NCBI GenBank assembly: GCA_963727075.1
Contig: CAVSET010000006.1
Coordinates: 2,356,001-2,420,000 of the forward strand
Reading direction: 5' to 3'
From: Bog-756 sp963727075
GTDB taxonomy: Bacteria > Actinomycetota > Acidimicrobiia > Acidimicrobiales > RAAP-2
Length of the DNA: 64,000 nucleotides
Made by a program: the position numbers and the translations under genes. The notes beneath the pieces are model-generated. The model was not told where the DNA came from. It did no database searches and saw only the letters and a list, made by a program, of their open reading frames with translations. Shown piece by piece: positions 17,860-25,977 of the stretch; the stretch's first letter is position 1, and each line of letters opens with the position of its first letter.

Positions 17860-19245
17860 GTGCCCGGCCCGATGAGGAGCCAGGAGGAGTACGTCCTCCG
17901 GACCGTCGAGGAGCGCGGAATCCGGTTCGTGCAGCTGTGGTTCACCGATGTCCTCGGCACGCCGAAGACGTTCAGCATCACGCCCGCCGAGCTGGAGAAC
18001 GCCCTCGACGAGGGGATGACCTTCGACGGCTCGGCCATCGACGGGTTCAGCCGGGTGCAGGAGAGCGACGTGTTGGCCCGGCCCGATGCCAATACCTTCC
18101 AATTGCTCCCCTGGCACAGCCATGGGCAGGCCAACCCGTCGGGGTCCGGGCCCGAAGGCCAGGTGGCCCATGTGGCCCGGGTCTTCTGCGACATCGTCAA
18201 CCTCGACGGGTCGCCCTTCCAGGGTGACCCGCGCCACGTCCTGCGCCGGGCCCTCGACCGGGCCCACGCGCTCGGGTTCACCTTCTACGCCGCGCCGGAG
18301 ATCGAGTACTTCTACTTCGCCGACGCCGACCCGTCCCGTCCCCCGATCGGGCTCGACAGCGGCTCCTACTTCGAGCTGACGGTGGCCGACCGGGCCAGCG
18401 ACATCCGGCAGCGCACGGTGCTGACCCTCGAGGAGATGGGCATCCCCGTCGAGCACGCCCAGCACGAGGACGCCCCGAGCCAGCACGAGATCGACCTGCG
18501 CTACACCGACGCGCTCACCATGGCCGACACCGTGATGACGGTGCGCCTGGTGGTCAAGGAGATGGCCCGGCAGCAGGGCGCGTTCGCCAGCTTCATGCCC
18601 AAACCGATGGCCGGGGTGCAGGGATCGGGCATGCACACCCACATGTCGCTGTTCCGCGAGGACACCAATGCCTTCGTCGACCTCGACCGGCCCGGAGGGC
18701 TGTCGGAGGTGGCCGAGGGGTTCATCGCCGGGCTGCTGCGCCACGCCCCGGAGATCACCGCCCTGACCAACCAATGGGTGAACTCGTACAAGCGCCTGGT
18801 CGGCGGGTACGAAGCGCCCATCCACGTCTCGTGGGCCCGCAACAACCGCTCGGCCCTGGTGCGGGTGCCGCTGGTCAAGCCGGGCAAGGTCGAGTCCACC
18901 CGGGTCGAATTCCGCTCCCCCGACAGCGCCTGCAACCCCTATCTGGCCTTCGCCGTCATCCTGGCCGCCGGCCTGCAGGGCATCGAGCACGGCTACGAGC
19001 TGCCACCCGAAGCCGACGCCAACCTGTTCGCGCTGAGTGCCGAGGAGCTGGCCAACAAGGGCATCCTTCACCTGCCCGGCAGCCTCAACGAAGCACTCGG
19101 CCTCATGGAGTCCTCGGAGCTCTTGGCCGCCACGCTCGGCGAGCACGTCTTCGAATGGTTCATCCGCAACAAGCGGGAGGAGTGGGCCGAGTACAAGGCG
19201 CACGTGACCCAGTTCGAGCTCGACCGGTACCTGCCACTGCTGTAA
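17860..19245 (+). CDS. glnA: glutamine synthetase type I-alpha
   Basis: A dodecameric type I glutamine synthetase. Motifs: beta-grasp domain FTDVLGTPKTFSI, MTFDGSAIDGFSRVQESD, catalytic AAPEIEYFYF, glutamate-binding GSGMHTHMSLF and the NSYKRLVGGYEAP ATP segment. The C-terminus NLFALSAEELANKGILHLP matches class I-alpha. The tyrosine motif that is adenylylated in class I-beta (NLYDLP) is absent, and so is the long insertion. It should therefore not be regulated by GlnE, and control is probably transcriptional or by feedback inhibition. GTG 17860 and ATG 17872 are both possible starts; the ATG gives the more usual N-terminus. The GlnR-like regulator follows 67 bases downstream on the same strand. 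Confidence 0.93.
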   Translation: MPGPMRSQEEYVLRTVEERGIRFVQLWFTDVLGTPKTFSITPAELENALDEGMTFDGSAIDGFSRVQESDVLARPDANTFQLLPWHSHGQANPSGSGPEGQVAHVARVFCDIVNLDGSPFQGDPRHVLRRALDRAHALGFTFYAAPEIEYFYFADADPSRPPIGLDSGSYFELTVADRASDIRQRTVLTLEEMGIPVEHAQHEDAPSQHEIDLRYTDALTMADTVMTVRLVVKEMARQQGAFASFMPKPMAGVQGSGMHTHMSLFREDTNAFVDLDRPGGLSEVAEGFIAGLLRHAPEITALTNQWVNSYKRLVGGYEAPIHVSWARNNRSALVRVPLVKPGKVESTRVEFRSPDSACNPYLAFAVILAAGLQGIEHGYELPPEADANLFALSAEELANKGILHLPGSLNEALGLMESSELLAATLGEHVFEWFIRNKREEWAEYKAHVTQFELDRYLPLL

Positions 19246-19312
19246 TAGGTCGACCGTACTGCCCGAGCACGACCCGAATCCGACGCCGAGAGGGAAGGGG
19301 GAGATTCCAGCC

Positions 19313-19993
19313 GTGGAGCCGCTGCTGTGCTTCCCCGCCATCCCGCCGCGGGCGGTGACCGCCGTCCTCGACCGGGCCGGCTACCCGTGGCGTGGCGTCG
19401 ACAAACCCGATGCCGCCGACGCGGAGGAGCCCGAGGACGGGTGGTCGGGGGCGGTGATCTCGAGCGGCGAGGACCCGATCGGGGCCTTCCTGCTCTGCCG
19501 GCACCTGCGCAAGCGAGAGGTGGCGCTGGCCCCGGTGGTCGTGATCGTCCCGCCCGACCAGCTCGACGAGCTCGAGCTCCGTGAGGACCTCTTCGACGAT
19601 CTCTGCCTCGAGCCGGTCAACCCCGACGAGCTGGCCGCCCGGCTGGCCCACCTGTTCTGGCGCACAGGGAGGGGCATGCGCCCCGACCTGCTCGAGCACG
19701 GTCCCCTGGTGCTCAATCTCGAGACCTACCAGGCGGCGGTGGCCGGCCGGGTCCTCGACCTCACCTACATGGAGTACGAGCTGCTCCGCTTCCTGGCGGC
19801 CAGGCCGGGGAAGGTCTTCACTCGCGAGACGCTGCTCAGCCGGGTGTGGGGCTACGAGTACTACGGCGGGGCCCGCACGGTCGACGTCCATGTGCGGCGG
19901 CTGCGGGCCAAGCTCGGCGAGGAGCACGCCCACCTCATCCAGACGGTGCGCTCGGTCGGGTACCGGTTCGGTCAGACCGCTTGGACGCCTTGA
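19313..19993 (+). CDS. glnR: GlnR-like OmpR-family regulator (atypical receiver)
   Basis: An orphan response regulator with an N-terminal receiver fold and a C-terminal winged helix. The C-terminal half is very close to actinobacterial GlnR: RVLDLTYMEYELLRFLA, PGKVFTRETLLSRVWGYEY, GGARTVDVHVRRLRAKLG and TVRSVGYRF. The receiver lacks the usual phosphoacceptor: the beta-3 end reads GAVISSGEDP, with serine where Asp would be. Atypical receivers are a GlnR hallmark. At 226 residues it is shorter than Streptomyces GlnR because it lacks the charged tail. It directly follows glnA, and a GlnR-type box precedes glnII, so it very likely controls nitrogen assimilation here. A GGGGAG lies nine bases before GTG 19313. 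Confidence 0.8.
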   Translation: MEPLLCFPAIPPRAVTAVLDRAGYPWRGVDKPDAADAEEPEDGWSGAVISSGEDPIGAFLLCRHLRKREVALAPVVVIVPPDQLDELELREDLFDDLCLEPVNPDELAARLAHLFWRTGRGMRPDLLEHGPLVLNLETYQAAVAGRVLDLTYMEYELLRFLAARPGKVFTRETLLSRVWGYEYYGGARTVDVHVRRLRAKLGEEHAHLIQTVRSVGYRFGQTAWTP

Positions 19994-20009
19994 TCGACGG
20001 CGGCCCGGC

Positions 20010-20387
20010 TCACCCGTCGCGGTAGGCCCAGAGCTCGACCTCGACGGCGGCTCCCATCGGCAGGGCGGCCACCCCCACCACCGAGCGGGCCGGCCGGTGG
20101 TCCCCGAAGAACGCCGCGTACGCTTCGTTGACCGCGCCGTACAGCCCCATGTCGGTGAGGAAGACGGTGGTCTTCACCACGTCGGCCGGCGTGCCGCCCT
20201 GCTCTCCGAGCAACCCGGCTGCGTTGGACAGCGCCTGGGCCAGCTCGGCCGGCGCCCCGCCCCCGACCAGTGCCGGCGGCCCGGACGGGCCAGCCGGTGG
20301 AGCGGGGACCAGTCCCAGCTGGCCCGAGCAGATCAGCCAGGGCCCGGCGGCGACGATGGGCGTGTAGGGACCGACCGGCGTGCTCAT
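20010..20387 (-). CDS. RidA family enamine/imine deaminase
   Basis: A small 125-residue protein of the RidA (YjgF/UK114) family, which hydrolyses reactive enamine/imine intermediates from amino-acid metabolism to keto acids and ammonia. Seen here: GPYTPIVAAGPWLICSGQLG at the N-terminus, the DVVKTTVFLTDMGLYGAVNEAY helix segment, and RPARSVVGVAALPMGAAVEVE with the conserved arginine and glutamate of the active site. A GAGGAG lies about eight bases before ATG 20387. It is convergent with the GlnR-like gene. Exact substrate unknown. Confidence 0.88.
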   Translation of the reverse strand: MSTPVGPYTPIVAAGPWLICSGQLGLVPAPPAGPSGPPALVGGGAPAELAQALSNAAGLLGEQGGTPADVVKTTVFLTDMGLYGAVNEAYAAFFGDHRPARSVVGVAALPMGAAVEVELWAYRDG

Positions 20388-20436
20388 CTCGATGGCTCCT
20401 CGGGGTGACGGGGGAGGTGCGGGACGAACGGTCAGC

Positions 20437-22077
20437 CTACGGGGCGGACGGGGCCGGCCCAGCGGATCTCCGGGTACCGCCGCGGTCGGTCGGCCACTCG
20501 GCGGCGAGCCCGTCGGCCAGCCAGGCCGCGGCCGCCACCGCGGCGAACACCGCGTCCGAGCCGTTGACCGCCGGGCGACCGGGAACCGCCGGCACGATCC
20601 GCACGGTCACCGCGGGCATGGCCCGGGCCTCGACGATGCCGAACGAGCGCAGCGTGAGGTCACGGGCCTCCCCGGCCGCATCCACCGCCACCCCTTCCGA
20701 GCGAACCCACCCGAGCGCCTGGTGAGCGGCCCCGATGCAATAGGAGCGCAGCACCACGTCGTCGAGCACCGCGCCGGCGTCGACGGCGATGTCGATGGAG
20801 CCGTCGGCCAGATATCGAGCCTCGGCCCATCCCCCGCCGGGCGACCGGATCTCGACGGGGACGTCGGTGCGCGGACCCCGATCCAGCGCCGCGGAGAGGC
20901 GGGCGCCGGCGACCAGCACGGCCGCCTCCGCCCACACCGCCGCCCGCAGGTCGAAGGAGACGGCCGGTCCGGCGAGCGGCACCGGCTCGAGCACCAGCTC
21001 CGGGGCCACCGCCGCCACCATCCCGCTCACCCGGTCCCAGTCCTCGGAGGGGGCCCCGCCCGGGGGGACCGCCACCCGGAGCACGCCCGCCCCGCGGCCA
21101 TCGACGGCGCCGGCCACCGGTGGCCGCTTGGGACCGCGGCGCACCACGTCCTCGCGCGACCAGAGCACCCGGACCGGTCGCCCGTGCTCGTCCGCCAGCC
21201 GCCGGGCGTCCACGGCCACCGGCGAGTGCCGCTTCCCCCCGAAGGCACCGCCGTTGGCGCAGGGCGACGCCGGCTCGCCCCCCGGGGCGCACCACGAGGC
21301 ATCCGGCTCGACATAGGCGGGCTCGACGTAGGTGGTCCGCAGGGTCAGCTGCGACGGGCCCGGCGGGAGCTCCAGCGGGTGAGCGAGGGGCAGTCCGGTG
21401 CTCCTGCCCTGCACCTTGCCGGCGAGGGCTCGGGCCTCGCCGACCGACTCGGCCACGGCGTACCCGCCGGAGGCGTCGGGGACGGCTACCAGGGCACCGG
21501 CCGGGCTGGTGTCGTCGGCGAACCCGGCCCGGCCCAGGACCACCGGCGGCCCGACCTGCTGGGCGACCCCGCCTTCGAGCCCGGCCCGCTCGGCGGCCCG
21601 GGCGAGGTCACGGGGGACGGGCGCCGGTCCTTCCCGATCACCCCCCAGGACTCGCCGGGCCGCCTCTTCGATGGTCTGCCAGCCGGTGCATCGGCACAGG
21701 TGGGCGAGGAGCGCCCGCCGGACCCGGTCACCGGATGCGTCCCGGTCGAGGGCGGCCAGCCGCATCACGATCCCGGGGGTGCAGAACCCGCACTGGCTAC
21801 CACCGCTGCCCACCAGGGCGTCAGCCCACCGCTCCCGCACGTCGGCCGGCAAGCCCTCGAGAGTGGTCACCTGGCGTCCGGCTACGCGGCGGACGGGAGT
21901 GACGCAGGCCACCCGGGGAGACCCGTCCACCCAGACGGTGCAGCACCCGCACTGGCCCTGGGGGCTGCACCCGTCCTTGACCGACCGTACGCCGAGCTGC
22001 TCTCGCAGCACGTCGAGCAACGAGGACCGGTCGTCGGCAACCTCGACCTCGGCGCCGTCGACGCGGAGCCGGATCAG
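20437..22077 (-). CDS. compact molybdenum-hydroxylase-like protein, two [2Fe-2S] domains fused to a Mo-domain fragment
   Basis: N-terminal residues match xanthine dehydrogenase-type iron-sulfur subunits: plant-type cluster cysteines in KDGCSPQGQCGCCTVWVDG and the second cluster in QCGFCTPGIVMR and HLCRCTGWQTI. The remaining 350 residues resemble only part of the molybdopterin subunit: PCANGGAFGGKRHSPVAVDA, then RPVRVLWSREDVV. The first half of the Mo domain and the whole FAD subunit are missing. The start is unclear. The homologous beta hairpin (RLRVDGAEVEV) lies upstream of the first standard start, TTG 22020. Only non-standard codons, such as CTG 22077, lie between it and the stop of iscA at 22090, which is in the same frame. 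Activity as an oxidoreductase is uncertain; it may be a scaffold or degenerate. Confidence 0.65.
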   Translation of the reverse strand: MIRLRVDGAEVEVADDRSSLLDVLREQLGVRSVKDGCSPQGQCGCCTVWVDGSPRVACVTPVRRVAGRQVTTLEGLPADVRERWADALVGSGGSQCGFCTPGIVMRLAALDRDASGDRVRRALLAHLCRCTGWQTIEEAARRVLGGDREGPAPVPRDLARAAERAGLEGGVAQQVGPPVVLGRAGFADDTSPAGALVAVPDASGGYAVAESVGEARALAGKVQGRSTGLPLAHPLELPPGPSQLTLRTTYVEPAYVEPDASWCAPGGEPASPCANGGAFGGKRHSPVAVDARRLADEHGRPVRVLWSREDVVRRGPKRPPVAGAVDGRGAGVLRVAVPPGGAPSEDWDRVSGMVAAVAPELVLEPVPLAGPAVSFDLRAAVWAEAAVLVAGARLSAALDRGPRTDVPVEIRSPGGGWAEARYLADGSIDIAVDAGAVLDDVVLRSYCIGAAHQALGWVRSEGVAVDAAGEARDLTLRSFGIVEARAMPAVTVRIVPAVPGRPAVNGSDAVFAAVAAAAWLADGLAAEWPTDRGGTRRSAGPAPSAP

Positions 22078-22089
22078 CGGCTCAACGGC

Positions 22090-22455
22090 TCAGCTGAAGG
22101 ACGAGCCGCAGCCACAGGTGCGGCTGGCATTGGGGTTGGTCACATGGAACCCCGCACCCTGCAGCCCGTCGCTGTAGTCGAGGGTCGAGCCCTTCAACAG
22201 GTCGGCGCTGGCCGGGTCCACCACTACCGTGACGGTGCCGAACTCGCGGACCACGTCGTCGTCGGCCACCTCGGCGTCGAAGAACATCTCGTAACTGAAC
22301 CCCGAGCAGCCGCCGGGACGCACCGCCACCCGCAGAGCCAACCCGTCGACGTCCTCTTCGGTCAGCAACTCGGCGACCTTGGTCGCCGCCACCTCGGTCA
22401 GGGTGACCGGGTCCGGCCTCTTTCCGATGGTGACTGATTGCATGGTGGCACTCAT
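22090..22455 (-). CDS. erpA: iron-sulfur cluster insertion protein, ErpA/IscA family
   Basis: A-type Fe-S carrier of 121 residues that delivers clusters to apoproteins. The three conserved cysteines are present: one in RPGGCSGFSYEMFF and two in the C-terminal CGCGSSFS. A GGAG ribosome-binding site lies five bases before ATG 22455. The gene ends exactly at the usual family C-terminus. Its neighbours are a two-cluster oxidoreductase downstream and an Mrp-type Fe-S ATPase divergent upstream, which supports a role in cluster assembly. The downstream gene continues in the same frame after this stop codon (see findings). Confidence 0.92.
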   Translation of the reverse strand: MSATMQSVTIGKRPDPVTLTEVAATKVAELLTEEDVDGLALRVAVRPGGCSGFSYEMFFDAEVADDDVVREFGTVTVVVDPASADLLKGSTLDYSDGLQGAGFHVTNPNASRTCGCGSSFS

Positions 22456-22602
22456 GGCGCTCCTCCGATGACCGATTCCGGGCGGCGACCTCGTGGCACG
22501 AACCGGCCCTCAACGCCGGCACGCCGTGATCCCTGCCGGCAAGCGTACCCGCGCCAGGCCGGGGACGGCACACCCATCGGGGTGGGCGGCCAAGGCCCCT
22601 GG

Positions 22603-22608
22603 ATAGAA
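22603..22608 (+). promoter_or_regulatory. -10 box of mrp (leaderless)
   Basis: TAGAAT lies eight bases before the GTG at 22617. No ribosome-binding site is present in the gap, which fits a leaderless transcript. Confidence 0.55.
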
Positions 22609-22616
22609 TTGGCGAT

Positions 22617-23840
22617 GTGACCAGGTCTGACCGCGTCGGCTCCGCCGGCCCCCACCCGACCGAGGGCTCCGTGCGAGCCGCACTGGCCGGCGTGGTCGAC
22701 CCCGAGCTCGGGGCAGACATCGTCGAGCTCGGGATGGTCAACGAGGTGCGCATCGACGACCAGGGGGCGGTCGGGGTAGAGGTGGCCCTCACCGTGGCGG
22801 GGTGCCCCCTCCGGACCCAGATCCAGACCGACGTCGAGACCCATGTGGGGGCGGTGCCCGGTGTGCGGTCGGTGACGGTGACCACCGGGGTGATGGACGC
22901 CGAACAGCGCAAGGCGGTGATGGCCCGGGCGCGCCTGCTGGCCCGGGACCCCGCCCCGGCCACCGACATCCCCGACACCGCCCGGGTCATCGCGGTGGCA
23001 TCCGGCAAGGGCGGCGTCGGCAAGAGCTCGGTCACCGTCAACCTGGCCGTGGCGATGGCCCGGCAGGGCCTGACCATCGGAGTGCTCGACGCCGACATCT
23101 GGGGCTTCTCGGTGCCGCGGCTCCTCGGCATCCAGGGCGAGGTCATGGCGCGAGACAAGAAGATGGTGCCGCTCGAGCGCCGGGTGGGCGAGGGGACGTT
23201 GCGGGTCCTGTCCATGGGTTTTCTGGCCGACGAGGACAGCGCCATCATGTGGCGAGGCCTCATCCTCAACCGGGCCGTCCAGCAGTTCCTCGAGGACGTG
23301 CACTGGGGGGACCTCGACTACCTGCTGATCGACATGCCGCCCGGGACCGGCGACATCCAGATGGGCCTCGCCCGCATGCTGCCCCGCACCGAGGTGATCG
23401 TGGTCACCACCCCCCCGGTGGCCGCCCAGAAGGTGGCGGCCCGGACGGCGGACATGGCTCGCAAGGGCTACCTCCGGGTGGCCGGTGTCATCGAGAACAT
23501 GAGTGACTTCACCTGCGAGCACGGCACCACCTACGCCCTGTTCGGCTCGGGAGGCGGTGACCGCCTGGCCACCGAGATCGGTGTCCCCCTCATCGGCCAG
23601 ATCCCCCTCCACCCGTCGGTGGCCGCCGGCGGTGATGCCGGCCTGCCGGTCGCCCTGGACGAGGGCCAGCCCCTGGCCCAGGTGTTCGACGGCATCGCCG
23701 ACTCGGTCATCACCACCATCGCGCCGGTGGTGCCCATGGACGGCTGCAGCGTGCGCCTCCTCGACCGTGTCAACGCGGCCGTGGCCGCCGGGTCGGAGGG
23801 TGACCCCAGGCTGGCCCAGACCGAGGCCGGCACGCCGTAG
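22617..23840 (+). CDS. mrp: Mrp/NBP35-type Fe-S carrier ATPase
   Basis: P-loop ATPase thought to carry or insert iron-sulfur clusters. An N-terminal MIP18 (DUF59) domain (VVDPELGADIVELGMV, then VAGCPLRTQIQTDV) is followed by the deviant Walker A VASGKGGVGKSSVTVNLAV, LDADIWGFSVPRLLG, and LIDMPPGTGDIQMGLA. The motif usually read as CxxC, which bridges a cluster between subunits, is here FTCEHGTTY: only one cysteine is kept. Cluster binding may therefore differ, or the other ligand may come from the C-terminal CSVRLLD cysteine. It is divergent from erpA. GTG 22617 is eight bases after a TAGAAT box. Confidence 0.88.
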   Translation: MTRSDRVGSAGPHPTEGSVRAALAGVVDPELGADIVELGMVNEVRIDDQGAVGVEVALTVAGCPLRTQIQTDVETHVGAVPGVRSVTVTTGVMDAEQRKAVMARARLLARDPAPATDIPDTARVIAVASGKGGVGKSSVTVNLAVAMARQGLTIGVLDADIWGFSVPRLLGIQGEVMARDKKMVPLERRVGEGTLRVLSMGFLADEDSAIMWRGLILNRAVQQFLEDVHWGDLDYLLIDMPPGTGDIQMGLARMLPRTEVIVVTTPPVAAQKVAARTADMARKGYLRVAGVIENMSDFTCEHGTTYALFGSGGGDRLATEIGVPLIGQIPLHPSVAAGGDAGLPVALDEGQPLAQVFDGIADSVITTIAPVVPMDGCSVRLLDRVNAAVAAGSEGDPRLAQTEAGTP

Positions 23841-23859
23841 GGCGGGGACTTCCCCCGCC
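23841..23859. terminator. hairpin between convergent mrp and Nudix genes
   Basis: A seven-base GC stem (GGCGGGG ... CCCCGCC) with a five-base loop starts at the base after the mrp stop, 24 bases from the end of the Nudix gene. It probably ends transcription from both sides. Confidence 0.55.
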
Positions 23860-23882
23860 GGACGTCCACCCAGTCGCCGGTG

Positions 23883-24812
23883 TCAGTCGCGGGCTGTCAC
23901 GTCGGGGTCGGACTTCGGGCCCCAGATCTGGCGGGCGGCGGCGGCCAGCTCCTCGTCGGCATCCGGTCCGGAGGCCGCCAGATCGGCCCGGGCCTCCTCA
24001 TAGCCGGCGTCACCGGGCCGGAGCACGAGCACGTGGCCGTCCTCGATGATCACGACGGGCAGGACGGTGGGCACGTCGGTGACCTGCCGGGCCCACGCCA
24101 TCACCTCGTCGGTCGACCGGAAGGACTCGATGTTCCTCAAGTTGGCCAACGTGGGGGGCAGGAGCTCGACCTCCCCGCCGGCGCTGCCGGCCAGGGCCTC
24201 GGTGGGCCGCACCCAGACGGTGGCGATGGTCTCGCCGTGGTCGTGCTGTGCGACCTGATGGGGAGGGGCGGCGGTGATGAAGAACCGGGTGTCGTATCGC
24301 CTCGGGGACAGCTGGGGGGTGATCCAGTGGCTCACGTAGTGCACGGCGTCGACCGGGAGCACCAGGTTCTCCTGCTCGCATAGCTGGATCAGCCCGGTAC
24401 GCCCCTCGTTGAGGGCGCGTCGGTGTCCGGCGAATCGCTCGGCCACCTCGGGGTCGCTCGTGTCGAGGGGAACGGTGCGGCCGGGGTGGGCGCCGTCCGG
24501 GGTGCCGGCCAGCATCACCCCGGCCTCCTCGAAGCACTCGCGGAGGGCGGCCACCCAGAAGGCCAGGCCCCCCGAGTCGATCCCGAGGATGGCGCTGGCC
24601 TCGGCATCGGTACGGCCCCGGCACAAGGCCTGGGCGGCCGGGCCCCGGTCCCCGGGATCGACCGAGCCCCCGGGGAAGACGTAGGCCCCGGCGGAGAACT
24701 CGGCGGCCAGGTTCCGGCGGAGCATGCAGACCTCGACCCCGGGCTCACCGCGGTCGTCGGGCGCATCCCGGACCAGGATGACCGTGGCGGCATCGCGGAC
24801 AGGGACGCTCAT
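23883..24812 (-). CDS. Nudix hydrolase, NUDT19-like
   Basis: A Nudix-fold pyrophosphohydrolase of about 309 residues, probably acting on a nucleoside-diphosphate-linked or CoA-type substrate. The Nudix box is split by an insertion: the glycines are in YVFPGGSVDPGD and the helix is ALRECFEEAGVML, as in the NUDT19/RP2 subgroup that hydrolyses CoA derivatives. Later segments (WITPQLSPRRYDTRFF, EVELLPPTLANL) are typical of that subgroup. I prefer ATG 24812, seven bases after a TAGGGT box, over GTG 24821, which would abut the box. Substrate is inference. Confidence 0.82.
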   Translation of the reverse strand: MSVPVRDAATVILVRDAPDDRGEPGVEVCMLRRNLAAEFSAGAYVFPGGSVDPGDRGPAAQALCRGRTDAEASAILGIDSGGLAFWVAALRECFEEAGVMLAGTPDGAHPGRTVPLDTSDPEVAERFAGHRRALNEGRTGLIQLCEQENLVLPVDAVHYVSHWITPQLSPRRYDTRFFITAAPPHQVAQHDHGETIATVWVRPTEALAGSAGGEVELLPPTLANLRNIESFRSTDEVMAWARQVTDVPTVLPVVIIEDGHVLVLRPGDAGYEEARADLAASGPDADEELAAAARQIWGPKSDPDVTARD

Positions 24813-24819
24813 TCGGCTC

Positions 24820-24825
24820 ACCCTA
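24820..24825 (-). promoter_or_regulatory. -10 box of the Nudix gene (leaderless)
   Basis: TAGGGT on the minus strand, seven bases before ATG 24812, with no ribosome-binding site in between. Confidence 0.5.
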
Positions 24826-24880
24826 CTGCCGGCGGTGGGAACGACTCCCGGGGTGGTGGAGTGCCCGCGGGCGGAGAGGG

Positions 24881-25786
24881 TCAGGCGGTCGGCGCGGCGG
24901 AACGCGCCGTGAGCGCGCCCGAATCGACCAGGGCGCTTATGGCGAGCTCCCCGAATCGGGTGGGGTCGCCGATGAGCCAGGCATGGGCGCCCTCCACCAC
25001 CACCCCGTCCACCCCGGCCGCCCGGCGCAGCTCGTCGAAGGCCGAGCGCGGGACCAGGCGGTCACGGTCCGACCAGACGACCGTGACCGGAATGCCGTGC
25101 TCGGCGATGACCTGCACCTCCCGCACCAGGTCGGCCCGACGGATGAACTCGCCGGTGCGGAACATCCCGAGGGGGTTGTGCAAGAGGTTCGGGATGAAGT
25201 CCTCGAGCAATGCCGGCAGCAGGCGGAACAGTCGGGGCGACTGCAGCAGGTCCGTGCTGAAGTGGCGGCCCCAGTCCCACACCGGTCGCTGCACCATGGT
25301 GCGGACCTCGTCGGGGAAGAGCGCCCAGGTCGGGCTGCCGATGGCGTTGGCCAACAGCAGGGCCGAGACCCGCTCGGGCTGGTAGTAGGCGAACGCGGTG
25401 GCGACTCCACCCCCGAACGAGTGGCCGGCCACCAAGGCCACGTCGGGGTGCCCGACCGCATCGAGGAACTCGCCGATCCAGGCGGCATACCCGGCGAAGG
25501 TGCGGCACTCCGGCTCGAGCTCGGGCGTTCCACCGAACCCGGGCAGGGCGGGGGCGTAGACGCGGCACCCGGCGCGGCCCATGGCCTCGACGGCATGCCG
25601 GTAGGCGTTGGGCCGCAGCCCCCACCCATGCAGGAAGAGGGCGGCCGGGCCCGAGCCGGCCACCGCGTGGCTGACCCGGTGGCCGTTGACGAGGACCGCG
25701 TCCCACTCGACACCCGAGGAGCCGGTGCCCGGGACGGCCTCGTTCCACTGGTCCGTGGCCAGCTCCGGCGCGACCTCGTGAGACAT
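24881..25786 (-). CDS. alpha/beta hydrolase
   Basis: A 301-residue alpha/beta-fold hydrolase of unknown substrate. The oxyanion-hole region is ALFLHGWGLRPNAY, the nucleophile elbow is VAGHSFGGGVAT (Ser), the acid is in TVVWSDRDRLVPRSA (Asp), and the histidine is in GAHAWLIGDP. A cap domain lies between about residues 150 and 215. The ATG at 25786 follows a TACACT box by eight bases. It lies back to back with the DUF929 gene and downstream in strand order of the Nudix gene, but with its own promoter. Confidence 0.85.
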   Translation of the reverse strand: MSHEVAPELATDQWNEAVPGTGSSGVEWDAVLVNGHRVSHAVAGSGPAALFLHGWGLRPNAYRHAVEAMGRAGCRVYAPALPGFGGTPELEPECRTFAGYAAWIGEFLDAVGHPDVALVAGHSFGGGVATAFAYYQPERVSALLLANAIGSPTWALFPDEVRTMVQRPVWDWGRHFSTDLLQSPRLFRLLPALLEDFIPNLLHNPLGMFRTGEFIRRADLVREVQVIAEHGIPVTVVWSDRDRLVPRSAFDELRRAAGVDGVVVEGAHAWLIGDPTRFGELAISALVDSGALTARSAAPTA

Positions 25787-25794
25787 GGGCGGTC

Positions 25795-25800
25795 AGTGTA
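25795..25800 (-). promoter_or_regulatory. -10 box of the alpha/beta hydrolase gene (leaderless)
   Basis: TACACT on the minus strand, eight bases before ATG 25786. No ribosome-binding site intervenes. Confidence 0.5.
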
Positions 25801-25933
25801 CGCGTGCGGACCAGCGCACTGGCTGTTTTGCCACTGGCGGACGCCGAGCGACCGCCATCCGTGGTGCGTCCAACGGCACCGGCGGTCGGCCGGGTCCGGC
25901 CCCGGCCGCTCACATCCGCCCTGGCCGACACGT

Positions 25934-25939
25934 TACGCT
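25934..25939 (+). promoter_or_regulatory. possible -10 box of the DUF929-VKOR module
   Basis: TACGCT, 38 bases before ATG 25978. The same hexamer precedes the first ArsA-like gene. It would drive the three-gene DUF929-VKOR-DUF929 run. Confidence 0.35.
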
Positions 25940-25977
25940 CGGTCGACAAACCCGACGGATCGAGGACCGCACGGACC

